From: Cordia subcordata
Lineage: Eukaryota; Streptophyta; Magnoliopsida; Boraginales; Cordiaceae
NCBI GenBank assembly: GCA_028554755.1
Contig: JAPTOF010000011.1
Location: 3,314,501-3,378,500, forward strand
DNA: 64,000 nt
Direction of reading: 5' to 3'
Part shown: one piece after another, positions 43,020 to 54,648 of the stretch
Position numbering within the stretch: the first letter of the stretch is position 1
How the letters are laid out: the number at the start of each line of letters is the position of its first letter
Made by a program: the position numbers and the translations under genes
The notes under the pieces: generated by a model
The model's database searches: none
Told to the model about the DNA's origin: nothing
The model's input: only the letters and a program-made list of their open reading frames with translations

Positions 43020-43824
43020 ATCACTGTCAGCACTCTCTAGCACATTAGCTAAATTCTCCACCTTTTTCTTTCCCTTTTTCAGTTTTGGACATTCTTTCTT
43101 AATGTGACCCTTTTCACCACACTCGAAACAGCGTAGCTTCCTTACTCTTGATTTTGACCTTGACTTCCTTTTCTTTCTACTCAAAGATCCCCCTCTATTC
43201 TCCAATCTCCCTCTACTCACTAAACCTTCCCCATGAACTTCTTCCCTATGTCCCGGCACATATGTTTAAAGATCTTTCGATTTTAATGAAGTAATCACAT
43301 CTTCAAACGTAATTTTATCCCTCCTGTACAACATAGCATCCACAAAGTTCGCATATGAAGGCGGTAAGGAGCATAATATGATCATACTTCGTCATCAATT
43401 TTAACACCCACATCCTTCAAAGCAATAAAACAAGAAGTAAACTCATCAAGGTGTTGCTTTAGTGACGTACCTTCTTTCATTCTAAGATGATACAATCGCT
43501 TCTTCAAGTAGAGGCGATTGGTGAGAGATTTAGATGCATACAATTCCACCAAGTATTCCAAGCCTCAACTGCTGTCGTCTTCTCAGCAATCTGCAGCAAT
43601 ACTTTATTTGTCACGGACATATGTATTGCACTCAAGGCTTTTGCTTTGAGTTCTTCTCTTACTGCTGGTTCTGTCTTTTCCGGGATCACTTCTTTAATGA
43701 CTTTCCAAAGTCCTTGCATTGTCATAAATGCCTTGAATTTGATCCTCCAAAGACTGAAACTCATTCTCCCGTCAAACTTCTCGATTTCAAACTTTTCACC
43801 TATGGAAGACATCTTCGTTTGCAC
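43020..43824 (-). pseudogene. gag: Tork gag
   Basis: The N-terminus MSSIGEKFEIEKFDGRMSFS, LWRIKFKAFMTMQGLWKVI is the Tork capsid start. KALSAIHMSVTNKVLLQIAE and TTAVEAWNT follow, with a frameshift near 43550. Conserved sequence in other frames leads to the basic segment and the CCHC knuckle CFECGEKGHIKKEC near 43128-43087, then an acidic stretch before protease. Start chosen at the ATG 43809 (MSS) or the in-frame 43824. Confidence 0.87.
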
Positions 43825-44667
43825 AAAACTCGTACTTTGGGATAGAATTTGGCTTAACAGACCACAAAAACAGATTCATCACGTCATTAAACCTTAGGAA
43901 CACCCCCAGTCAACTTTGGTCAACACCGGTCAAAGTCAAACCTGTTGATCAAAGTCAACACTGTCCCTAAACACGTACTTCGGAGAAGAATCTTGAAAAA
44001 TAGAGCCCAAAAACGGACTCAGCACGTCGAAAAACTTGGGGTAAGGCTTTGGTCAAACCCGGTCAACCCTCGGTTAATGGTCAACGGTCAAAGTCAACCC
44101 CGGTCAACGCGGTCAAACTGGTCAAACTAGCCAGAAATTTTTTTTCTCTGGACTCAACACCAAGGCCCAAAGGAAATAAATATTTTTTTCTTTGGTCTTA
44201 AAATAAAAGCCCAACCCAAAAATATTTTTCTTTTACCTTTTGATTCAACTAAGCCAAAAAAAAAAAAATTTCAAAGCCCAAGACCCAAGACCCAAAAGAC
44301 CTAACCAAATCTGGACAAGGCCTCTACCTAGGCCCGATCCAAAAAACCCAGACCCAAAGCCCATTAACCCTAAACCCGCTTTACAAATTTGAACCAATTC
44401 CTAAAAAAAAAATTCCTGAATACCTAAAAAACTAACCTCAAGAGTACGCGAACTCTATCTTCTTCGCTTGTTCTTCAAACCCAAACACGAACCACGACCC
44501 ACCGACGCAAGCTTCCACTCCAGCCACCAACGCTCAACGTAGACAGCACCGGAGCACTGCTCGCCGAACAAAGACCTTTGTTCGGTTAGGCACCGTTTGG
44601 TTTTGAGAAATTTTGGTTTCACAGTGAGTTTTGATTTTTCCTTTTTCCCTCAAGCAGCAGATTAATA
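43825..44667 (-). other. Tork leader region
   Basis: About 840 bp between the primer site and gag has no gene. It contains many GGTCAA/GTTGACC-type repeats at 43910-44125 (CAACTTTGGTCAACACCGGTC and variants), which could pair locally, and pyrimidine-rich sequence near 44160-44400. It is longer than a typical Tork leader. Confidence 0.6.
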
Positions 44668-44684
44668 CCTAAGCTCTAATACCA
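44668..44684 (-). other. Tork primer-binding site
   Basis: In element direction TGGTATTAGAGCTTAGG starts three bases after the LTR end. It matches the initiator-Met tRNA type (TGGTATCAGAGC) with one change. Confidence 0.85.
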
Positions 44685-44687
44685 GTT

Positions 44688-45019
44688 TGTTGGGGAAAAA
44701 CATGCAAGCACGAAGAATACGAGAAGAAATAATGGACACAAGAATTACGTGGTTTGGCTTTAAAGCCTACGTCCATGGGCAGCAGAGAATAATTCTATTA
44801 TTGATCATGAATGCTACAAGGCTCTCACTTTGGTTTCTTTCTCACACATAACATAATGAGTATTGCCACATATTTATAGTGCAAAGGTTTCCTAAACCTA
44901 TTAAGCAGAAAAGCCAACTAATTAATTATGTGCTACAAAAGGTAATAAGCGAATAAGGTAATATGCTAATAAGGAAATATGCTATTCTTGTTTCCCAAGA
45001 ATACGGGCCACATTCAACA
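44688..45019 (-). repeat. Tork 5' LTR
   Basis: 332 bp, same ends as the left copy, with about 14 substitutions between the two, mostly transitions, and no length difference. Confidence 0.92.
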
Positions 45020-45380
45020 ACATCATATCGCACCATCTTCTCTTATGTTGATCATGATGTAGTTCCTTAGAACATCTGTGCAGGATCATGTGAATGAGGT
45101 TGGTTCTAATTGTTCTTAAAATCTGTTCGTAGCCAAATAATGAAATTAGTACTAGGACGTCAATTCCTTCAAGTAGAGGTTATTGTTTGTCACATAGGTT
45201 GGTTATCCTTATGATCAATGGGTGTTGGGACATCGGTGTGACACACAGGTAGGGTGTGGAGACATGCTTACTGAACATAACTTGCTTACAAGCATCCTAT
45301 GGTACTTACGCAACTGTTAAAAGATTGCTTGTGGTGCACATGGTTGTAGTATTCCCTTCAACCTGAGACTGCTATAAAGG

Positions 45381-45385
45381 CTTAC
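45381..45385. repeat. Target-site duplication, left of Athila-2 (CTTAC)
   Basis: CTTAC matches 56533-56537 on the other side of the element. Confidence 0.88.
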
Positions 45386-46734
45386 TAGTGTCATCTTTCG
45401 AGTGCAAGCTCTAAAGACTCGCAAGCATACGGATCGGTGTAGTAGAGTGTATGTGAGAATGGGTGTCGAGCCACAGGTAGGCTATGTTGTGGGATGGATT
45501 CTACCTGTGTGTGTGTCCTACAGAATGCCTAAAAGGAAACCTAAACTAACTATTATTGGTGTTTTTGGATGATTAAGAGCTCTAGCTAAAGAAAATAAAA
45601 CTAAACTATGGGAATGGAAAGCAGGGAAACAAGCTAATCTAGAGGGAACTAACAAATGCAAAGGTCTTAGGGTGACTTCAACTTATGAATGGGTGATTCT
45701 ATACTCAGATGGTATGGGATTAAAGAATGATGGCTTACCATAGTAATTGCTCTTAACTAGATTGCTAAATTAGTGTCCTAATTTCCCTCTAGGACTCGGT
45801 GCGTGTCCATCCCTAGGCGGCACCTCCTAAAGCTACGACGTAGTCCTTTTGACCTAGGGCCTTAAAAGTGGGTGACTTAGAATGAACCTACCCTAGTACC
45901 TAAGCCATTAGCTGGATTTAAAGCCAAGACCTAGTGTCGCTAGGGTCGACTAAACCTATCCTGAGACCTATTGGCTAGATTTAAAGCTAAAGGAGACTCG
46001 ACCTAGGCTAGTCCTAAATTACTTACTGTCATTCTAAGGTCACTACAGCAGGATTTAACTTGCTAGCAGATTCATACATGTTCTAGGCCAAGGTGTTCGT
46101 GAATAATGCGATCTATTTAACTACCAAAAATCGTCATGCTTGGATTATATCATTAGAATCGATTGACAACCAACATGTATGCATTATTAAAGTCATATTC
46201 ATTACTAGGCATGCAAACATACATATAGATATGAATATAAACATTACCCACTTCATAGCATCCATATCTAAACACATAGACATGATTATAGTATGGATTA
46301 AATGTGTTTACTAACAAATAGACTTCAATTTATATACATGCTACTCATTTAGGCATTTTATCAAACACTTAGACATGAATAAGAAAATAATCATTTGAAT
46401 AAGAATATCAAAACATGTATATATTTAGCCATCAAATTTTAACCCATTACATAAGCTAAATCACCCTACACAAGTCTACTTAATCATAATAGAAAATAGA
46501 ATGAAAGAGAGATTATGAAGCTTCCCTTTTGTCCTAGCTAATCTTGTACAAAGCTCTTGAGCAAACTCGAATCCAAATGTCTGAAACCCTCTAAATCCAC
46601 CTGATTCAAGGCAATAAATGTGTGAGAGAATGTGCGTAAAGTGGGTGAAAATTAGGGTTAAGTGTGTGAGATTTAGGTGCAAAGTGTGTGTGATGGGTCT
46701 AAAAATCCTCTCTTCTCTTTGAAGTATGAAAATC

Positions 46735-46747
46735 GGGCTTTTTATAT
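46735..46747 (-). promoter_or_regulatory. TATA box of the Athila-2 3' LTR
   Basis: On the minus strand ATATAAAAAGCCCGA lies just downstream of the palindromic array, as in the solo LTR (1221) and the 5' LTR copy (about 56030-56044). Confidence 0.55.
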
Positions 46748-46767
46748 TAGCATCTGTGCACTGCCAG

Positions 46768-46930
46768 TCGACCGGCTCTTCTTAAGTCATTTGGCTTTGA
46801 AAGTGGTGCTCTCTAGATTGGCAGGTCGACTAGCTCAGGAGGGGTAATCAATCGACTTTTTCTAGTAGCTCTCTGGAGTGACCGATCGACCTAGCCAGTC
46901 AACCCGCTTTTCTTCTAGGTCGTCCAACTT
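46768..46930 (-). repeat. GTCGACC-rich array, Athila-2 3' LTR
   Basis: CCAGTCGACCGGCTCTTC, GGCAGGTCGACTAGCTC, GTAATCAATCGAC and GTGACCGATCGACCTAGCC follow, separated by TGGTGCTCTCT-type spacers. It is the counterpart of 56060-56240 in the other LTR; the two copies have diverged notably within the array. Confidence 0.75.
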
Positions 46931-47226
46931 TGTTTTTTCCTCCATTTTTTGTCTTTTCGGCCTCCGATCTTCTCCTCTTGACCCATGCACCTCCCATCTT
47001 CATCAACCATCAATGTCTAATCTTGATCTTAACCCAGAGTTCACCTAAATCATTGAAAACAAGCAATTAGTGTAGCAATTGTCTCTTAAACTCAATATGC
47101 ATAATTGTTTATGCTTAAGCCTATTCTTAGCATAAGTACTACACTAATGCTTCTTCAGGAGCACTTAACACCTCTTAAACATGGGCAAATAACAATATAA
47201 ATGCACAAAAAATTACAACACCTCCA

Positions 47227-48627
47227 AACCTTCTCCTTGCTTGTCCCCAAGCAAAACCAGTCTCAAGTTTAGTTCTAAAGCCGATGTAATGGATTACCTA
47301 AAGGATTGACTTGCTATCAAAGTTAGTCTAAGAAGCACGAAGGGGGCATTCCTATTGTGGAAAGATCTCCAAGCCTCTTTGGATCTTCCCTCTACTCATT
47401 AGAGGTCTCATTCCTTATGGGAATTTCCAAAGCAGCCAAACCACCATAAGCTTAGGATTCTAGCTCATACACTCAGTATGTTGATATTTCGTGCCTCCTC
47501 AACTAACATGGCCTCTCCAATATGCCCAAAGCCTCGAAAACAAGATGAGAAAATATACAAATGTAATGACTTATAAAAACCTTATTCACATATCTACAAA
47601 GATGATAACATGTGCTAAGTTGACATTGTGGTACTTATGCACTTATTCCCAAAACTTTTTGGTGCCATTGGCTTTTTTGCTTTTCCAATTTTTTTATCTT
47701 TTTGATATTTTTGCACTTTTTTGCCTTTTTCAATTTTTTTTGGATTTTTCATGTTTTGTATTGCACTCACACAAAAAGAAAAGAACTTTGGATTTTTCAT
47801 GTTTTGTATTGTATTCACACAAAAAGAAAAGAAAAAGAAATGCTTTAGCACATAAAAAAGAACCAATCAAGGAAGGGGAATTCATACCAATAACCCTTTT
47901 TCAATACTCTTTCCTACCAAGCTATGGGGTGGCTACAAGAGTCATTCTTAAAGGTCCTCACTCCCTACAACTTTCAAGAGCTTCTCCTCCAAGTTTCGGT
48001 TCTCTCTCCACTCCATTCACTTCCCTACAATGCCACTCATATTCACTAATCAATTGAGTAAATCACAATAGCCAACACAAAGATCAACCAAGAAATAAAC
48101 AACTTTACATACGTTAAAATTTGAAAAATTTTCACAATTTTTAACCAAATAATGCAATCTACCCTAATAAAACATAAAAACAATAAGACCAAACCCCCAC
48201 ACCCCCAAACCTGAACTTTGCTTATCTTTAAGCAAACAAAACAAAGCACATAAACAAGCTAATTGGCATTACAAAGTAAGTAAGGGTGGTGAGGATGGGG
48301 TAGAAACATGGGGAACAAGTGGAGAAAGGATTGATACAACCTTGTATTGTCTTCAAAGCTCTCAATGCCAATGATAAATCACCATACTACTAACCTTATG
48401 ACTCATAATTCACAAACACTCACAAAGAAAGCAAGGTTAGTAGCATTGCCTATGTATGCTTGCATTGGCATATTCAGTAAATAGCAACTATGTATCTTCA
48501 GGGACAAAGGATCAGGATTCAACACTTTGGTGTAGGTGAAAGAAAAAGAAAGAAAACAAAAGAAAAAAATGAAATAAATGCAAAATTACAAAATTAAACC
48601 TAGGTTGCCTCCTAGTAACGCTAACCA
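47227..48627 (-). other. Athila-2 3' non-coding block with polypurine tract
   Basis: There is no supported gene. The polypurine tract (AAGGAGAAGGTTTGGAGG in element direction) directly precedes the 3' LTR at 47227-47245, within GCTTGGGGACAAGCAAGG. A second similar motif, GATAAGCAAAGTTCAGGTTT, lies at about 48200-48235. A 47 bp tandem pair (TTTGGATTTTTCATGTTTTG) lies at 47740-47830. Blocks near 47340-47480 match Athila-1 11200-11400 in reverse complement. Confidence 0.7.
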
Positions 48628-49826
48628 TTATGCCGTCAGCCAGGTAAACACCAACTCATCTTCAACCTCCATAGATGGGTCCTGAAGCATTAAAACTTCC
48701 ACATGAGCCATGCTCGAATCATATGCATGCTTCAAGCACTGCCCGTTCACTGTGATCTCTCGGCCATCTTTCAAGTCCTTGATCTTGACCACTTTTGAAG
48801 GGTAGGCAACCGACACTTTATACGCACCATCCCATCTTGACTTGAGCTTACCTGGAAAGAGCTTCAAACGTGAGTTAAATAACCAAATTTTATCGGAGGG
48901 AAAGAATAATTTCTTAAGAATATGTTTATCATGAATTCTCTTCATCGTATCCTATATAAAGTTCAGCGTTCTCATATGCCTCAAACCAAAGCGCCTCTAA
49001 TTCTGCTAGGTCAAGCTTTCTCTTCTCACTCGCTCTTGCCAAATCATAGTTTAATGCCTTGATTGCCCAATAAGCCCTATGCTCTAGTTCTACCGGCAAA
49101 TGACAAGCTTTCCTATAAACCAATCTATACGAAGACATACTAATGGGAGTCTTAAAGGTGGTACGGTAGGCCCACAAAGCATCATTTAGCCTAATAGACC
49201 AATCTCTCCTATCGAGCCTAACTGTTTTATCTAAAATGTGCTTAATCTCTCTATTGGACACTTCTACTTGTCCACTAGTTTGCAGGTGATAAGGAGTAGC
49301 TACCTTATTGGTGACCAAATATTTTCTCAACTAGGCGTTTAAAGTCCTATGGTGAAAATGCGAGCCTTTCACTAATTAAGACTTTAGGGACTCCAAATCT
49401 AGAGAAAATGTTCTCCTTAATGAATTTCACTACTACCCTATGGTCATTAATGCATGTGGAAATAGCCTCAACCCATTTAGACATATAATCAACAGCCACT
49501 AAAATGTATTGATACCCAAAGGAAGGTGGAAATGGTCCCATGAAATCTATACCCCAAACATCAAACAATTCACAAGGAAGAATAGGGGATAAAAGCATCA
49601 TGTTTCTCCTACAGATAGACCTGCATTGTTGACATCTAAAACACTTTTTGTAATGCTCTTGGGCATCCTTAAAGAAAGTGGGCCAAAATAATTCACATTG
49701 CAAGACCTTTGCAGTGGTCTTTTTCTCATTAAAATGACCTCCACACCCCTTATCGTGACACATACTCAACACGCTCTCAAACTCGTCCTTGGGCATGCAC
49801 TGGCAAATCATTTGATCCACACACAC
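48628..49826 (-). pseudogene. pol: Athila-2 integrase
   Basis: Zinc finger MCHDKGCGGHFNEKK with KKCFRCQQ; core VWGIDFMGPFPPSFGYQYIL (first Asp) and VDYMSKWVEAIS; second Asp region reads VLISERLAFSP, where the Asp is lost with a short deletion and frameshift near 49350. [13 protein letters not shown] gives the Glu. [27 protein letters not shown] and [20 protein letters not shown] match Athila-1. The C-terminus [20 protein letters not shown] is in a separate frame, ending near 48628 after WLTA. Confidence 0.88.
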
Positions 49827-49827
49827 T

Positions 49828-50333
49828 TTAAAAAAGATAGGAATCCTCCCACAAGAAATGCCTAACTTGTGCTAGGAACCTATCTCTATCTCTCTTCTCC
49901 CAAAAGGAGGGAAAACGCACTGTAGCAAGATAGTTAACTATGTGACCAAACCAAGGTGTGTGATGAGAGACGACAAATAATTGCTTATCAGGAAAGGAAT
50001 CACGAAAAGGAGACGGATCTTTAGAAGTCGCTAACAAGACAGGAAAGATGATTCTGCAACTAAGTTTTCTCTATCCTTCTTATCTCGGATCTCAACATCG
50101 AATTCTTGAAGAAGGAGTAACCACCTAATCAAGTGGGGCTTAGATTCTTTCTTAGCTAACAAATGCCTCAATGCCGTATGATCGGTGTAGACAATCACTT
50201 TAGACCCTAGGATGTACGATCTAAACTTGTCAAGGTAGAAGACTGCTGCTAGAAGCTCTTTTTCTGTGGTCGTATATTTCTTTTGAGCTTCATCAAGAGC
50301 CTTGCTAGCATAGTACACTACATGAGGCAACAT
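49828..50333 (-). pseudogene. pol: Athila-2 RNase H
   Basis: [60 protein letters not shown] and [17 protein letters not shown] define the domain. A frameshift near 50040 leads to the linker SPFRDSFPDKQLFVVSHHTP before integrase. Confidence 0.87.
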
Positions 50334-50399
50334 ATCTCACCATTGACCTAAAACAGCTCTTATTACATAATCAGATGCGTCACACATAACCTCAAACGA

Positions 50400-51584
50400 G
50401 AGACTGTAGCCAAGTGGCTGAATGATCGGGGATGTAGACAACAAGGATTTAAGCCTTTCAAAAGCTCTAACACACTCATCATCAAATTCAAAAGAGACAT
50501 CTTATGCTAAAAGCCTAGACAAGGGGTGTGGTATATGATTAAAATCCTTAATAAACCTACGGTAGAATCCTGCATGCACTAGAAAAGATCTAACATCCTT
50601 GACACACTTAGGGACGTGTAACTTTTCAATTAATTCTACCTTAGTTGGGTCAACTTGAATTCCACAAGATGAGACAACATGACTTAAAACTATCCCCTGC
50701 TGCATCATGAAGTGGGATTTCTCACAACTCAACACTAGATTCTTCTCCACACATCAGTCTAAGACTGAAGAGAGATGACTCAAGCACTCATCAAAACTAT
50801 CTCTAAAGACTGAGAAGTCATCCATAAATATCTCTAAATGCCTCTCAATCATATCACTAAAAATGGCCATCATACACCTTTGAAAAGTTGCTAGGGCATT
50901 ACATAGACTGAAAGGCATCCTCCTATAGGCAAAAGTGCCATAAGGACAAGTAAAGGTAGTCTTCTCCTGGTCTTCGAGAAATACAGGGATTTGGTTATAA
51001 CCCGAATAGCCATCTAGAAAGCAATACTATCTATGCCCAGCTACTCTGTCTAATATCTGATCTAGAAAAGACAATGGGAAATGATCCTTCCTAGTTTTGG
51101 AGTTGAGCTTCCTATAATCAATACAAACTCTCTACCCTGTGGGAGTACGTGTAAGGATAGGCTCTCTTCTATCATTCTCTACAACTGTGATCCCAGATTT
51201 CTTAGAGACAACTTGAACTGAGCTAACCTACTAACTATCGAAGATCGGATAAATAATGCCTGTATCTAAAAGCTTAATGATCTCTTTTTTAACTAGTTCA
51301 CTCATGTATAGGTTTAGCCTTCTTTGCATCTCCCCGGAAGGAATGGCTTCATCCTCAAGATGAATATGATGCATGTAAATTGAAGGGTCTATACCTCTCA
51401 AATCATCAATTTTCCACCCTATAGCCTTCCTATGTTTCATAAGAACCTCTAAAAGACGTTTCTTATGCTCATTAGAAAGATCGGAAGCTATGATAACCAG
51501 AAGGGTCTTATTAGGGCTTAGGAATGCATACTTCAAATGATCGGGAAGGGGTTTGAGCTCTAAAGACAGGCTAGGCTCAACCAA
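50400..51584 (-). pseudogene. pol: Athila-2 reverse transcriptase
   Basis: The N-terminal part is intact from LKPLPDHLKYAFLSPNKTLL to LLDTGIIYPIFDS. After stops and shifts (near 51231, 51130 and 51030) the fingers-palm region continues, with the active box FMDDFSVF near 50820, then KNLVLSCEKSHFMMQQGIVL, VKDVRSFLVHAGFYRRFIKD. The catalytic DD pair is intact. About five lesions split the domain. Confidence 0.85.
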
Positions 51585-52260
51585 GGGGACTCAACCTCAA
51601 CATTATCAACGAGGCAACACTAGAATCAAGAATAGAAGGATTAACCTCAAGTGACTTATAAATCAAAGAACTCTTAACTATGGAGGTAGAAGCTACATAC
51701 TTCCACTCTAAGGTGTCTAAATCAAAACTAGTCAATGTTTCCTCAAATTTTTTCAAATCTTCTCTATCTATCACAGTTCTCTCTACAAAGTCCTCAACAC
51801 AAGAATCAATCACATCAACTCTAAAGCACTCTTCTCCATCTTCTCGTCCTATACTAGCCTTATTCGCTACCTCAGCAACCTTCATAATGGATCTCAAATT
51901 CCCAAATTTCATCTCTAGTAACCCCGACCAACAATGAATAATAGCATATGCAGCAGGAAGGAAGGGACGACCTAATAGAACGGGTGTAGAATGTCTGGAG
52001 TCATGTCTCGAATCCATATCTAACACTATGAAGTCAACAGGATACACGAACTCATCTACCTAGACCATAACATCCTCTATCACATGCCTAGGTCTACGCT
52101 CGGACCTATAAGTTAGCGAAGAGTAACATGTGTAGGGGACAACTCACATAGACCTGGCTACCGATACATAGAGTAGGGAATGAGATTCACACTAGATCCT
52201 AAATCTAATAAGGCTTGATCAATCTGGGCCTCACGAATCCTACAACGAATAGTGAAAGCT
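51577..52260 (-). pseudogene. pol: Athila-2 protease region
   Basis: QALLDLGSSVNLIPYSMYR near 52215-52160 is the DLGSS active-site stretch, followed by a stop. After a frame change, YPVDFIVLDMDSRHDSRHST, PVLLGRPFLPAAYAIIHC and LLEMKFGNLRSIMKVAE continue, with an acidic linker to RT. It matches Athila-1 6390-6890. Confidence 0.85.
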
Positions 52261-54160
52261 CCGGGGTCACTCATCCTGGGTAGGAGACCCGAAGTGCAAA
52301 TACTATTCCCTTTCTCCATAAACCTCACCTTCTTAGGAATGTTCGATGACCTATGCTTCCTTGTACAAAGATCCTTAAAGAACTTAGAATAGGAGAGAAT
52401 GGAAAAAATCGCATCTATCAAAGGAAGATTGACCTTAAAGTCCTTCAGGTGCTCTAAAATCTTGAAAAACGCAGAATTCTCACTAGGTCTAGGCCTCTCT
52501 AAAGCGGATGGAAAGGGAACTCTAGGTGCAACACCTTTAGACATATGGGAAACATCAATAGGCTTATTTCCCTCCCGATGGGGGTCGGAAGTACTACTCT
52601 CTCCATGGTCTCTAATAGGCTCAACTCTCTTAATAGGACCTTCTCTAGAGTTCTTCTCAATAGGGCTACTATGTGGCTCTCTAAACTCGGAAGGACTACT
52701 AGGTGTAGGTACTGCAAAGTCATCTCTTACCCTATTATCCACTATCCTACCACTCCTAAGAGTGATGACGGCCTTAGCCTGGGCCTGAGGTGGATAAGTG
52801 GTATTGGTGGAGGAACAAGACTGGACTCTAGCATTCATCTCCAGTTGAGGTAATATCCCGGGATCTCTAGTGCTCAATTGTGTGGCGAACTGTCCTAACT
52901 AGGTATCTACCCTAGCCTGATAACTCTTTATCTTCCACCTACAACTGGCTAAATCCTGCTGCATCAATTGAAACATCTTTTCAATCCTATCATCATTAGT
53001 AGGCTGACTACTAGAAGGAGCAGGGAGTGCTTGTGGCTGAGGAACATTAGGAAACCTAGGTTGATTGACATGATAAAATCCTAGAGGATTAGCAAGATAG
53101 GGTCGCTGCTGGAATAGGGCCTGAGGATGTGAACTAGACTCATGCTGACCTTGTCTCCAAGAAAATTTTAGGTTGTCTCTCTAACCCGGATTATAAGTGT
53201 TTGAGTACGGGTTGTACTCATAAGAATAACCTTGAGTAGCACACATTTGTTCTTTAATGAATTTGGGAAATTGGAATGCTAAAGGGCAAGCTACGGTCTC
53301 ATGAGATAACTTAGAACACAATGCATAAACCTCAACAACTAAAGAAGCGGAGGAAGAACCTATGGAACTAGTCTTATGACCATGAGATGAAAAAGACAAT
53401 GAAATGAATTGATCTAACTTATTCGTCAAAGCCTCTACCTTAGGGAGTAAATCTAAAGAAACTCTAACCTCATTAACACTTTTCTTATCACCTCCCTGAG
53501 TAGACCTTTCCATAGCAAAGTTTTGAAAGGAATTTTCGGCCATCAACTCCATTTTCTCCCATGCCTTAGTCGGTCTCAAAAGATAAAAGCTACCACCGGA
53601 GGTGGCATTGACCATCATCCCATTTTGTTCATTTAAGCCTTGAAAGAAGTATTGCTATAAGTCATGATTGCCATACCTGTGGTGTGGACATTGTCGAAGA
53701 AGGTCTTTGAATCTCTCCCAAGCCTCATGAAAGAATTCTAGATCATATTGGGAGAAAGTCATAATACCGGTCCTAAGGTCGACCGCCTTGGCCATGGGAT
53801 AAAATTTTTAAAAGAACTTAGATTAAAGCTCAGCCAATGTAGTAATGCAACTATTAGGTAAAGAATGCAACCAAGCCTTAGCCTTGTCCTTAAGAGAGAA
53901 AGGAAACAATCTTAGACGTATGACCTCTTGGGAGACATGGGGACATTGAGAGTGGAACTCATCTAAACAAAATCAGTAATATGCTTTAGAAGACTCTCAT
54001 TGCTTCTCCCGTAGAAGGAAGGAAGCATGGCCAACATATTAGGCTTAATCTCAAAATTCGACTCCCCCAAACCCGGAATTTGAATAGCCAAATTAGGCTC
54101 AAAGGCTTCGGAGAAAAAGAATTGCCTAAGAGTATGTTCCTTATCTATAAGAGGATCCAA
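52261..54160 (-). pseudogene. gag: Athila-2 gag
   Basis: The N-terminal part HTLRQFFFSEAFEPNLAIQI, SNFEIKPNMLAMLPSFYGRS is followed by a broken capsid segment (53640-53960, counterpart of LRLFPFSLKDKAK in another frame). Then come KVEALTNKLDQFISLSF, VVEVYALCSKLSHETVACPL and SYEYNPYSNTYNPG. After two stops (near 53180 and 52880) the linker AKAVITLRSGRIVDNRV and HLKDFKVNLPLIDAIFS leads to protease. The ATG of gag is not certain; sequence upstream of 54160 is decayed. Confidence 0.82.
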
Positions 54161-54624
54161 TTTACAAGGCTCTTGTCTAAAATGATCTTAGGCTTGATGC
54201 CGATGGTGATCATGAGGTGAAATGGGATTCATTGGGGGGAATGGGAGGATTAGGAGGATGATTTGGATTGACTATCTCCCCAAGAAAATCTCCTAAATTC
54301 CTAAAATGCCTTGCAATCCTATATCGGGTTTGGGATTAAGAGGAACTAGGGAATTTCTAGGGGATATGCACAAACTATCCTAACTCCGGCCACTTCAACC
54401 CCTGAAAACTTCAACAATCATAAGACTACAACAAATAAACCACAATCCTAGAAAGTCTTCTAAAAACAAAAACAAAAGTAGAAATAGATAAACAAGAACT
54501 AAAGCGAGATAATATAAACAATAAACAAGATAAGCAAAAACTAAACAAACTATAAAGAAAAAGCAAGTAAAACAAATAAAGCAACTACCAAAACACACAA
54601 ACAAAGAATGCAAACCATAGTGCG

Positions 54625-54642
54625 TCCCCAACAATGGCGCCA
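54625..54642 (-). other. Athila-2 primer-binding site (tRNA-Asp type)
   Basis: In element direction TGGCGCCATTGTTGGGGA, six bases after the LTR end. It differs from the Athila-1 site at two positions, both transitions. Confidence 0.85.
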
Positions 54643-54648
54643 ATAACT

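Larger units (their letters stand above)
39481..45019 (-). mobile_element. Tork-lineage Ty1/Copia element
   Basis: Two 332 bp LTRs (39481-39812, 44688-45019) differ at about 14 positions by eye. A primer site follows the right LTR and a polypurine tract precedes the left one, so the element runs on the minus strand. Gag, protease, integrase, RT and RNase H follow in Copia order. RNase H wording [14 protein letters not shown] and [10 protein letters not shown] fits the Tork (Tnt1/Tto1-like) lineage. Flanks ACATT and ACATC differ by one base from a perfect duplication. It inserted 91 bp into the Angela LTR. Confidence 0.9.
45386..47226 (-). repeat. Athila-2 3' LTR
   Basis: 1841 bp. It aligns end to end with 54649-56532, with many substitutions. 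It carries the GTCGACC array (46768-46930), the TATA box and GGATTTAAAGCC hairpin motifs near 45908 and 45966. A 73-codon frame here and its counterpart in the other LTR are antisense to the element and are not regarded as a gene. Confidence 0.9.

Noticed and set aside
46093..46314. A 73-codon plus-strand frame with a similar counterpart at 55369-55587
   Set aside because: The two are the same stretch in the two Athila-2 LTRs, antisense to the element. Their translations have diverged freely, so there is no sign of coding constraint.
47491..48057. 188-codon plus-strand frame
   Set aside because: It is antisense to Athila-2 in its 3' non-coding block, built of T-rich repeats with a 47 bp duplication. 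No homology is recognised.
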